64,000 nucleotides of DNA from Nitrosomonas sp. Is79A3 (lineage in GTDB: Bacteria; Pseudomonadota; Gammaproteobacteria; Burkholderiales; Nitrosomonadaceae): the NCBI RefSeq assembly GCF_000219585.1, contig NC_015731.1:930001-994000 (forward strand). The letters are read 5' to 3'. Below the pieces are notes generated by a model that was given only the letters and a program-made list of their open reading frames with translations, was not told the DNA's origin and did no database searches. The position numbers were made by a program, and so were the translations under genes. Positions 56,655 to 64,000 of the stretch are shown piece by piece. The stretch's first letter is position 1. Every line of letters starts with the position of its first letter.

Positions 56655-57752
56655 CTATGAAATCTTCAACATTCTATCCAACGCTAATTTTGCAAGCTTG
56701 GCTTCATCTTGTGGGACTTTGATCTGATTCACGACATTGCCATTGACCAGGTTTTCCAGTGCCCAAGCCAGATGCTGCGGATCAATTCGTGCCATCGTCG
56801 AACACATACATACCATAGGTGACATAAACTGGATAATTTTTCCTTTGGATTTGAATTCTTCAGTAATCCGGCTGACCAGATTGAGTTCAGTGCCAACTAA
56901 CCAGCGTGTGCCGCTTTTTGCTTCTGCAATGGTTCTAATGATGTATTCCGTAGATCCGACGTAATCGGATGCCTTGCAAACTTCAAAACTACATTCCGGG
57001 TGAGAAATGACGATACCATCCGGGTATAGATTGCGGAAACGAATGATGTGTTGTGGCTGAAACATTTGATGAACTGAGCAATGGCCTTTCCAGAGTAAAA
57101 TTTTAGCTTTCTTAATTTGTTCAACGGTCAGTCCACCCATTGGTTCATCAAAATTCCATACCGGCATTTCATCGAGTGGAATGCCCAATTGATGTCCGCT
57201 CCAACGGCCGAGATGTTGATCAGGGAAAAACAAAACCTTTTCCCGTTGATTAAATGACCACTGTAGAACCTTACCGGCATTACTGGATGTGCAGACAATA
57301 CCGCCGTGCTCGCCACAAAAAGCTTTAAGGTCAGCCGCAGAATTAATATATGTGATCGGAGTGACCGCTTCATCGGGATCCAATATTTCTGCAAGCTCGC
57401 GCCAGGCACGCTCGACATTGGAGAGATTGGCCATATCTGCCATTGAACAACCGGCAGCCATATCGGGTAAAATAGCAATTTGTTCCGGGCTGGAGAGGAT
57501 GTCCGCCACTTCAGCCATAAAATGAACCCCGCAGAAAACCAGATAATCAGCGTCGGTTTGTGCTGCAAGGTAAGAAAGTTTTAAGGAATCACCCGTTAGA
57601 TCGGCATGGCGGTATACATCTGCACGCTGATAATGGTGCGCCAGAATAACAGCGTGTTTTCCCAGAGTATTTTTGGCCGCAATAATACGCCGTGCGCATG
57701 TTTCATCCTGTAACTGATCATATTTTTCAAATTCAAAGGCTTCTTGATGCAT
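56655..57752 (-). CDS. nadA: Quinolinate synthase
   Basis: A 365-residue [4Fe-4S] enzyme that condenses iminoaspartate with dihydroxyacetone phosphate in NAD synthesis. The three cluster cysteines are in VFCGVHFMAEV, GGIVCTSSNAGK and MVCMCSTMARIDPQHL. The family opening AKNTLGKHAVILAHHYQ and the substrate residues of PECSFEVCKASDYVGST are also present. nadB and nadC are not adjacent. It is monocistronic as far as the sequence shows. Confidence 0.96.
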   Translation of the reverse strand: MHQEAFEFEKYDQLQDETCARRIIAAKNTLGKHAVILAHHYQRADVYRHADLTGDSLKLSYLAAQTDADYLVFCGVHFMAEVADILSSPEQIAILPDMAAGCSMADMANLSNVERAWRELAEILDPDEAVTPITYINSAADLKAFCGEHGGIVCTSSNAGKVLQWSFNQREKVLFFPDQHLGRWSGHQLGIPLDEMPVWNFDEPMGGLTVEQIKKAKILLWKGHCSVHQMFQPQHIIRFRNLYPDGIVISHPECSFEVCKASDYVGSTEYIIRTIAEAKSGTRWLVGTELNLVSRITEEFKSKGKIIQFMSPMVCMCSTMARIDPQHLAWALENLVNGNVVNQIKVPQDEAKLAKLALDRMLKIS

Positions 57753-57928
57753 TGCGATTCTATTCTTCCCGATGGTTTATCAAATAATGCACATTACTCT
57801 ATCCTAAGATATGGATTCATGCATGACATTTAAAGAGCTATTGAAAACTTGGTACAAGAATCGATTCGTTAAATGGAGATTAGTGTTCTGTTATAATTTA
57901 AAAAAGTACATTTTTTTAATCGATAGGG

Positions 57929-58074
57929 TTAGCAGGTCGTTGAAAAACGTTTTCGAGGTAGCCGATGCAAGGAAAAACAGGCGAAAAAGTGCAGTTTATG
58001 CATGATAAATGAGCATTTTGAGTCTGTTTTTAACACCGTAGCGGCAACGCAGATAGTTTTTCAACGGCCTGTTA
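57929..58074 (-). repeat. ~146-bp TIR element (MITE-like), copy 2
   Basis: Second copy of the element at 50585-50731, inverted. Its ends are TTAGCAGGTCGTTGAAAAAC and, at the other side, the complement of TAACAGGCCGTTGAAAAAC. It contains the same internal sequence with a few differences. It sits 48 bases ahead of lptC, where it may affect the promoter. Confidence 0.8.
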
Positions 58075-58122
58075 GATGGATACCCAATATTCTGGGATTA
58101 ATGAAACGGGCAGTATTTCTAA

Positions 58123-58689
58123 ATGGTTAATCGCCTACATATCAGTTCTCCTTTGATTCTCCTAATTCTTCTTGCGTTATTGACGTTTTGGCTGGATCGG
58201 ATAACCCGGCCATCTGAACCGATTGGAGATAATAATTTATACGTCAATCCAGACTATATTGTAGAAGACTTATCCGGTATTCGAATGGATCACGAGCGGG
58301 AGATTCAGCGTAAATTCACAGCTGAGAGACTATTTCACTTCCTCGACGAAGAGGTTACACAGATGGAGCAAGTAAGTTTTATTAATACCGAACCGGAAAA
58401 ACCGCTGATGCGGTTGAGCGCAGATCGAGCTGAAGTGAAAAGTAAAGGAAAGAATATTTATTTAACGGGAAATGTAACTGCAATCAGAGGAGCTGATGAT
58501 GAAAAGAGTAAAATCACTTTAATGACTGATTTCTTGCATCTTATTCCAGACGAGAATCTGGTTAAGACAGATCACGCGGTGACTATTTCAAGATTGAATA
58601 CCACGATTCATTCGACCGGTCTGGAATTCAATAATCGTATTGGGGTGATACAGCTCCTATCAAAAGTAAAAGCTGTGAATAATAAATGA
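58123..58689 (+). CDS. lptC: LPS export protein LptC
   Basis: A 188-residue bitopic protein. One N-terminal membrane segment (LILLILLALLTFWLD, about 11-25) is followed by a periplasmic beta-jellyroll (about 60-185) with VKSKGKNIYLTGNVTAIRG. LptC receives LPS from LptB2FG and hands it to LptA. Its stop overlaps the lptA start by 4 bases. The TIR element copy 2 lies 48 bases upstream. Confidence 0.9.
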   Translation: MVNRLHISSPLILLILLALLTFWLDRITRPSEPIGDNNLYVNPDYIVEDLSGIRMDHEREIQRKFTAERLFHFLDEEVTQMEQVSFINTEPEKPLMRLSADRAEVKSKGKNIYLTGNVTAIRGADDEKSKITLMTDFLHLIPDENLVKTDHAVTISRLNTTIHSTGLEFNNRIGVIQLLSKVKAVNNK

Positions 58690-59216
58690 AACTAATTATC
58701 GCTATAGGCTTGTTTGGTTTGTGCTTTACCCAATTTGTCTGGGCTGAGCGGGCGGATCGTGAAAAACCGATCTATCTGGAAGCTGATCGTGCAACCGTTG
58801 AAGATGTGAATCGTAAAGAATCTAACCGGGTCAGTGTATTTACCGGAAATGTGATCCTGACGCAGGGAACCTTGCGGATTAGTGCTGACAAAGTGATTAT
58901 GAAAGAAGATTTGCATGGATTCCGGTATGCCACAGCCATTGGAGATCTTGTTAGTTTTCGTCAGAAACGCGATGGTCTAAATGAGTATGTTGAAGGATGG
59001 AGTCAGCGCGCTGAATACGATAGTAAAACGGATAAAATCGAATTGTTCCGGCAGGCACGGTTAAAACGTGGTTCCGATGAAGTGCAGGGTGATTATATTT
59101 CCTATGATATGAAGACTGAATTCTTTAAAGTGATTGGCAGTAAGGAGCGTGGAGATGAAACAGGCCCGGACAAGCGTGTGCGGATAACGATTCAACCTAA
59201 AAACAAATCTGAATAA
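58686..59216 (+). CDS. lptA: LPS transport periplasmic protein LptA
   Basis: A 176-residue periplasmic protein with a signal peptide (MKLIIAIGLFGLCFTQFVWA). The OstA-type jellyroll has IYLEADRATVEDVNRKES, VFTGNVILTQGTLRISADKV and KRGSDEVQGDYISYD. LptA forms the bridge that carries LPS across the periplasm. It follows lptC with a 4-base overlap and precedes lptB by 44 bases. Confidence 0.94.
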   Translation: MKLIIAIGLFGLCFTQFVWAERADREKPIYLEADRATVEDVNRKESNRVSVFTGNVILTQGTLRISADKVIMKEDLHGFRYATAIGDLVSFRQKRDGLNEYVEGWSQRAEYDSKTDKIELFRQARLKRGSDEVQGDYISYDMKTEFFKVIGSKERGDETGPDKRVRITIQPKNKSE

Positions 59217-59260
59217 CACAAAAAGCAACCCTAGATTAGAAACGGATGTAATCTCAAAGA

Positions 59261-59983
59261 ATGAGCGAATTAAAGGCCAGTAATTTAAAAAAACGCTATA
59301 AGTCGCGCACTGTGGTGCAGGATGTTTCTTTTTCAATCAGCAGCGGTGAAGTGATTGGATTACTCGGACCCAATGGTGCCGGAAAAACAACCTGCTTCTA
59401 TATGATCGTTGGCTTGGTGCCTCTTGATGGCGGCGGGATACATCTGGATGAGCAAGATTTAAGTCAATTGCCGATTCATCAAAGAGCAAAGCTTGGATTG
59501 AGTTATTTGCCTCAAGAAGCATCCATTTTCCGGCGTTTGACTGTTGAAGAGAATATTCTTGCGGTATTAGAGTTGCAAAATTTGGATGAAGAATCGAAAC
59601 AGCGGTGTTTAGATGACTTATTACACGATTTGCATATTGGTCATTTGCGTAATAATTCTGCAATCAGTTTGTCGGGAGGTGAGCGCCGCCGTGTCGAAAT
59701 AGCTCGTGCACTGGCATCGCAACCACGTTTTATTTTACTGGATGAGCCCTTTGCAGGCGTTGATCCGATCGCTGTTGTGGATATACAGAAAGTCATTTCT
59801 TTTCTTAGAGAGCGGAAAATTGGCGTATTGATTACGGATCATAATGTTCGAGAGACGTTGGGGATTTGTGATCGAGCTTATATCATCAGCGAAGGTCACG
59901 TGCTGGCTCAGGGTAAGTCTGAAGAGATCATAGATAATGAAAAGGTCAGGGAAGTTTATTTGGGAGAACACTTCCGATTGTAA
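59261..59983 (+). CDS. lptB: LPS export ABC transporter ATPase LptB
   Basis: A 240-residue ATPase powering extraction of LPS by LptFG. Walker A is GPNGAGKTT (about 37-45), the signature [10 protein letters not shown] (about 142), and Walker [17 protein letters not shown] (about 160). The [15 protein letters not shown] segment is characteristic of LptB. It is the last of lptCAB and 54 bases before rpoN, the common proteobacterial order. Confidence 0.96.
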   Translation: MSELKASNLKKRYKSRTVVQDVSFSISSGEVIGLLGPNGAGKTTCFYMIVGLVPLDGGGIHLDEQDLSQLPIHQRAKLGLSYLPQEASIFRRLTVEENILAVLELQNLDEESKQRCLDDLLHDLHIGHLRNNSAISLSGGERRRVEIARALASQPRFILLDEPFAGVDPIAVVDIQKVISFLRERKIGVLITDHNVRETLGICDRAYIISEGHVLAQGKSEEIIDNEKVREVYLGEHFRL

Positions 59984-60037
59984 AATAACGAATGCATTGA
60001 AGTTGAATCATTTAGCAATTGCTGCTTTTCCAGAATC

Positions 60038-61486
60038 ATGAAGCCGACACTCCAACTAAAGTTATCACAGCAACTTAGGCTTACCCCTCAGTTGCAGCAA
60101 TCTATCCGGTTGCTGCAATTATCAACGCTTGAACTAAATCAGGAGATTGAGCGGATAGTGCAGGAAAATCCATTGCTGGAGTTGCGTGAGGACTGGAATG
60201 CTCCTGTGGCCGAGAATACATTCGAACATCCAGAATTTTCTGATGATGTGGCAGATTTTGATAGTGTGCCACCAGAAGCGGCGGTTTCTGAAGTTCAAGC
60301 AGAGTCCGAGGAAAATTTTGAATCAGATTCTGAATGGCCGCAGGAAAACATTTTTTCTCATGGCACTTATGAAGATGATGATCATGAAGCGCCGCAAATA
60401 CCGGCGAGACCATTAAGCCTGCGTGAACATTTAAATTTTCAGATTTGCCTGAGTCAAATTTCCGAGCGTGAGAAAAACATTATTAGCTTGTTGATTGATA
60501 GTCTGAATGAGGATGGCTATCTGCTGCAAGATTTGGATGAACTGATGGAAATGCTGCCTGCAGAACTGGGCATCAGTCTGCAGGACTTGCAGGATGCGCT
60601 CAAGTATTTGCAGCGCCTTGATCCATCTGGTGTGGGGGCACGTAATCTACAAGAATGTCTGGTACTGCAGTTGCAAGCGTTGCCTGATGATGCTTATCGT
60701 GACCAGGCAATAAAAGTTGTGCAAGAATATTTGGAAATTTTGGCATCGCACGATTTTGTCCAGATTAAGAGATTATTGGCATGTGATGATCAAAGTTTAC
60801 GAGCTATTCAGAAGCTGATTGTTAATCTGAACCCTAAACCAGGCGCTCAGTTTAACTCTCAAAACGAACGCTATATTGTGCCAGATATTACGGTGACTAA
60901 AAAGAATGGAACTTGGGGGGCAAACCTTAATATGGCCGCAATCCCACGCCTTAATATTAATCATCTCTATGCTAACATCCTGAAACAGGAACATCATTCT
61001 TCGCGTGGGCTAGTAAGCCAGTTGAATGAAGCGAAGTGGCTGATTAAGAATATTCAGCAGCGCTCAAGTACAATTCTGAAAGTAGCCAGTGCGATTGTGG
61101 AACGTCAGCAGCAATTTTTTGAACATGGAGAAGTTGCTATGCGTCCGCTTGTATTACGAGATATTGCTGAAACCTTGAATCTACATGAATCAACAGTATC
61201 ACGGGTAACTACACAAAAATTTATGTATACTCCGCGAGGTATTTTTGAACTTAAATATTTTTTTGGCAGTCATGTCTCCACGGATTCAGGAGGAGCTTGT
61301 TCAGCAACGGCTATCCGTGCATTGATCAAGCAACTGATACAGGAAGAGAACCCAAGGAAACCACTCAGCGATAACAGAATTTCAACTATTCTTGAACAAC
61401 AAGGAATTGTTGTTGCTCGTCGAACCATTGCGAAGTACCGGGAATCAATACAAATTCCTGCAGCAAATCTTCGTAAATCATTTTAA
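60038..61486 (+). CDS. rpoN: RNA polymerase sigma-54 factor
   Basis: A 482-residue sigma-54. Region I at the N-terminus is Gln/Leu-rich (LKLSQQLRLTPQLQQSIRLL), the acidic region II spans about 55-125, and the core-binding domain follows. The HTH (LHESTVSRVTTQKFMYTPRG) and the C-terminal RpoN box ARRTIAKYRE (about 463) bind the -12/-24 promoter. It depends on AAA+ activators encoded elsewhere. Neighbours hpf, ptsN and hprK are the usual rpoN-linked group. Confidence 0.97.
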   Translation: MKPTLQLKLSQQLRLTPQLQQSIRLLQLSTLELNQEIERIVQENPLLELREDWNAPVAENTFEHPEFSDDVADFDSVPPEAAVSEVQAESEENFESDSEWPQENIFSHGTYEDDDHEAPQIPARPLSLREHLNFQICLSQISEREKNIISLLIDSLNEDGYLLQDLDELMEMLPAELGISLQDLQDALKYLQRLDPSGVGARNLQECLVLQLQALPDDAYRDQAIKVVQEYLEILASHDFVQIKRLLACDDQSLRAIQKLIVNLNPKPGAQFNSQNERYIVPDITVTKKNGTWGANLNMAAIPRLNINHLYANILKQEHHSSRGLVSQLNEAKWLIKNIQQRSSTILKVASAIVERQQQFFEHGEVAMRPLVLRDIAETLNLHESTVSRVTTQKFMYTPRGIFELKYFFGSHVSTDSGGACSATAIRALIKQLIQEENPRKPLSDNRISTILEQQGIVVARRTIAKYRESIQIPAANLRKSF

Positions 61487-61505
61487 TCAGAAGAAAAGGA
61501 AGGAT

Positions 61506-61835
61506 ATGAACCTTAAACTTACCGGCAACCATGTGGAAATTACCGATGCCATGCGCGAATATGTCATTTCAAAAATCGGTAAAATTACACGCCATTTTGA
61601 TCATGTCATTGACGTCAGTGTCATTCTGTCGGTAGAAAAGCTTAAACAAAAGGCGGAAGCGAATGTTCATGTGCGTGGTAAAGATATTTTTGTCGAAACT
61701 GACAGCGAAGACATGTACGCATCGATTGATAGTCTTGTGGACAAGTTGGACCGGCAGATACTTAAACATAAGGAAAAGAATCTTGAACGCCGGAACCACG
61801 GTGCATTGAAAAATCAAGATCTTGATGAACAATAG
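61506..61835 (+). CDS. hpf: Ribosome hibernation promoting factor
   Basis: A 109-residue HPF/YfiA-family protein that inactivates ribosomes in slow growth. It begins MNLKLTGNHVEITDAMREYV, has the beta-alpha-beta core with VDVSVILSVEKLKQKAEANV-type strands, and has DMYASIDSLVDKLDRQILKHK. The frame is open from 61392 inside rpoN, but AAGGAAGG just upstream of 61506 marks that ATG as the start. The short form fits HPF rather than long YvyD. Confidence 0.94.
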   Translation: MNLKLTGNHVEITDAMREYVISKIGKITRHFDHVIDVSVILSVEKLKQKAEANVHVRGKDIFVETDSEDMYASIDSLVDKLDRQILKHKEKNLERRNHGALKNQDLDEQ

Positions 61836-61958
61836 AAGATAATTGAGCATGCTTCTATTTTCATAGCAAGAAATGTTGATTCCTTCTGGAATCCCGCATA
61901 ATTGTAGTCAAGAAATTGTACGCTTCATTATCATTTGAACGAAATAATCCTATTTTAC

Positions 61959-62426
61959 ATGAATCAAATTTCGCAATTATTACCGCTGTCCAATGTCATT
62001 GTCGATCTGGATGTTACCAGCAAGAAACGTGTTTTTGAACAAGCTGGATTATTATTTGAAAATACCAATCAGATTGCGCGCAGTCAGGTTTTTGATAGTC
62101 TTTTTGCGCGGGAAAAACTTGGCTCAACAGGTTTAGGACAAGGTGTGGCTATCCCGCACGGCCGCATAAAGGGATTGCGCGAAGCGGTTGCTGCTTTAGT
62201 AACAATGAAAGAAGCGATACCCTTTGATGCACCTGACGGTCAGCCAGTCAATATTGCCTGTATTTTGCTGGTCCCGGAGAAAGCTACTGACAAGCACTTG
62301 CAGATTCTTAGTGAACTGGCGCAGATGTTTAGCGATAAGCAGTTTCGTGAAGGAATTCTTCAATGCAGGGATGCTGCAAAGATTCATAAACTCATTGTTG
62401 ACTGGAAACCGAATGTCGAAGATTAG
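61959..62426 (+). CDS. ptsN: PTS nitrogen-regulatory enzyme IIA (EIIA-Ntr)
   Basis: A 155-residue EIIA-type phosphoprotein. The phosphorylation site His is in GVAIPHGRIKGL (about residue 67). The start MNQISQLLPLSNVIVDLDV matches the family, so the ATG at 61959 is chosen over the TTG at 61935. It regulates potassium and nitrogen-related functions through protein contacts. Its 3' end overlaps hprK by 14 bases. Confidence 0.95.
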   Translation: MNQISQLLPLSNVIVDLDVTSKKRVFEQAGLLFENTNQIARSQVFDSLFAREKLGSTGLGQGVAIPHGRIKGLREAVAALVTMKEAIPFDAPDGQPVNIACILLVPEKATDKHLQILSELAQMFSDKQFREGILQCRDAAKIHKLIVDWKPNVED

Positions 62427-63372
62427 TATCGCTCAGCTATTTGAAGATAAGAAGGAGAAACTGAAACTAACCTGGGTCGCGGGACAACGTGGTGGCAATA
62501 CAGTGCTCAGTGATGAAGCGATTGCGCAATCTGGTCAGGGTATGATTGGTCATTTGAATTTCATCCACCCGGACTGGATCCAGGTGATCAGTAGTGATGA
62601 GATTCATTATTTAAACAAGCTGGATGCTGCTTCACTTGAGAAAAAGATAAACCAGCTGACACATAGTAACCTGGCATGTATTATCGTGGCGGATAATGCC
62701 GAGATACCTGCGTCTATCCTGAGTATGGCCAGTGCATTCGATATCCCTTTACTGCATTCACCTTACCCTGGTCTTGAAGTTATCTGGCTGATCCGCACTT
62801 ACCTGGGAAGCGTACTAGCCCCTTCTTGTAGTTTGCATGGCGTACTTCTGGATGTATTGGGTATGGGGGTCATGATAACCGGTGAAAGCGGTGTCGGTAA
62901 AAGCGAGTTGGCCCTCGAATTAATAAGCCGCGGTCATGGTTTGGTAGCGGATGATGTCGTGGAATTGCGACGTATTGCCCCGGAGACATTGGAAGGCCGC
63001 TGTCCCCCAATGCTAAGAGATTATCTGGAAGTAAGGGGGTTAGGCATGCTGAATATACGTACAATTTTTGGCGAAACTGCAGTGCGGCGTCGTAAAAATA
63101 TGAAGTTGATCGTTCATTTGCAGAATAGCGGTGGAGCAAACTCTGGTTTATTAGAACGACTGCCCATCAGTGATCTTAATGAGAACATTATGAATGTTGA
63201 CATCCGTAAAGTCATTATTCCTGTAGCGGCTGGCCGGAATTTGGCCGTTCTCGTGGAAGCAGCAGTGCGAAATTATGTTTTGCAATTGCGGGGTATTGAT
63301 GGCACGAAGGAATTTATTGAACGCCATGAACGGGAAATGAATAACGAATCGGCAGATAAAGACCAGTACTAG
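62413..63372 (+). CDS. hprK: HPr kinase/phosphorylase
   Basis: A 319-residue bifunctional kinase/phosphorylase of the PTS protein HPr (Ser site). The P-loop is GESGVGKSELALELI (about 155-169). HprK-signature residues follow in HGLVADDVVELRR and LEVRGLGMLNIRTIFGETAV. In betaproteobacteria without sugar PTS it regulates central metabolism. The frame is open upstream from 62224, but MSKISIAQLFED at 62413 is the conserved N-terminus. No PTS EI or HPr is in view. Confidence 0.95.
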   Translation: MSKISIAQLFEDKKEKLKLTWVAGQRGGNTVLSDEAIAQSGQGMIGHLNFIHPDWIQVISSDEIHYLNKLDAASLEKKINQLTHSNLACIIVADNAEIPASILSMASAFDIPLLHSPYPGLEVIWLIRTYLGSVLAPSCSLHGVLLDVLGMGVMITGESGVGKSELALELISRGHGLVADDVVELRRIAPETLEGRCPPMLRDYLEVRGLGMLNIRTIFGETAVRRRKNMKLIVHLQNSGGANSGLLERLPISDLNENIMNVDIRKVIIPVAAGRNLAVLVEAAVRNYVLQLRGIDGTKEFIERHEREMNNESADKDQY

Positions 63373-63443
63373 CATGGATGATTCGTATAGTTTCTTTTTG
63401 TAAGCCTCTTTCGGAGTGATTTCCCAAATCAACGTGGATTTAG

Positions 63444-64000
63444 ATGAAAAATTCTCAGACGATTACTTTGGCATTGACCGGCGCATCTGGGATGCCTTAT
63501 GGGATTCGTTTGCTTGAAATGTTGTTGCGGGAAGGAAAGCAAGTATACCTCCTGTATTCAAAAGTAGCGCAAATTGTTGCACAGCAGGAAATGAACTTGG
63601 CACTGCCTTCCAGTGCTAAGGAAGCGGAAGCTTTTTTTAATCGCCAGTACAATGCTCCGGATGGACAGTTGCGTGTATTTGGACGTGAGGAATGGTTTGC
63701 GCCAGTTGCTTCCGGCTCTAATCCGGCGGATTCGATGGTGATTTGTCCCTGTACCATGGGTACCTTGGCAGCTATTGCCGCAGGTATGAATCAGAAACTG
63801 ATTGAGCGGGCAGCAGATGTCATGTTGAAGGAAAATCGCCAACTTATTTTAGTGCCACGGGAGATGCCGTTTTCTGCAATTCATTTGGAAAATATGCTCA
63901 AGCTGGTGCGTAGCGGTGCCGTTATCCTACCGGCGAATCCCGGTTTTTATCATCACCCGCAGACGGTGCAGGATATGATTGATTTTGTTGTTGCTCGTAT
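63444..64000 (+). CDS. ubiX: Flavin prenyltransferase UbiX (3' end beyond window)
   Basis: The first 185 residues or so of UbiX, which makes prenylated FMN for the UbiD decarboxylase in ubiquinone synthesis. It begins MKNSQTITLALTGASGMPYG, the FMN-binding nucleotide loop. Later come VICPCTMGTLAAIAAGMNQK, ERAADVMLKENRQLILVPRE and MPFSAIHLENMLKL, all typical of the family. The frame is open to the window end with no stop. It lies 71 bases after hprK. Confidence 0.94.
   Translation, partial: MKNSQTITLALTGASGMPYGIRLLEMLLREGKQVYLLYSKVAQIVAQQEMNLALPSSAKEAEAFFNRQYNAPDGQLRVFGREEWFAPVASGSNPADSMVICPCTMGTLAAIAAGMNQKLIERAADVMLKENRQLILVPREMPFSAIHLENMLKLVRSGAVILPANPGFYHHPQTVQDMIDFVVAR

Noticed and set aside
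57811-58005. 64-codon frame ahead of lptC
   Set aside because: Its second half is TIR element sequence and the rest has no family, so it is not a gene.

Overview
The gene content and order point to a betaproteobacterial ammonia oxidiser of the Nitrosomonas type. This is inferred from gatCAB divergent from mreBCD-mrdA-rodA-rlpA, lptCAB-rpoN-hpf-ptsN-hprK, a CbbY-like phosphatase and PEP-CTERM sorting signals; no 16S gene is present to confirm it. The window is ordinary chromosome interrupted by two accessory patches and several small repeat elements. No rRNA, tRNA or CRISPR array was seen.

Bases 1-6.0 kb carry TCA-cycle genes (end of sdhB, sdhE, gltA, sucA, sucB). From 6.1 to 10.3 kb lie a PEP-CTERM protein and a minus-strand signalling operon (hybrid kinase, response regulator with a PAS domain, Crp-like regulator). 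Then come dnaE, a YheT-type hydrolase, an Aer-like chemoreceptor and, divergently, a plus-strand cluster of two kinases and two response regulators (17.6-21.8 kb). A hydrolase, a [2Fe-2S] ferredoxin and a polyamine ABC transporter (potABCD order) follow on the minus strand.

Bases 26.7-31.1 kb are an accessory patch: a frameshifted phosphoesterase remnant, an NTF2-like protein, a lipase, a fatty acid desaturase, and a 37-codon membrane-protein gene (30942-31055, minus) with a strong Shine-Dalgarno and a well-spaced FNR-type promoter. ubiB and ubiJ follow.

Bases 33.7-42.6 kb hold a composite minus-strand defence locus: hsdM, a HEPT/MNT toxin-antitoxin pair, hsdS, an AbiJ-like gene, a VapB-type antitoxin, a RhuM-Fic protein and hsdR. 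Several junctions overlap by 4 bases, as in one operon. The locus looks to be decaying: hsdR and hsdS each carry a single-base frameshift, the AbiJ-like gene has an in-frame TGA, the VapB has no adjacent toxin, and hsdM contains an in-frame palindromic repeat.

The rest is housekeeping: gatBAC, the rod-shape/elongasome cluster, a CbbY-like phosphatase, a Sua5-family tRNA modification enzyme, a phospholipase D-type cardiolipin synthase, nadA, LPS transport genes, rpoN, hpf, ptsN, hprK and the start of ubiX. Two copies of a ~146-bp TIR element (50585-50731 and 57929-58074) and a 152-bp palindromic element (53320-53471) sit between these genes.
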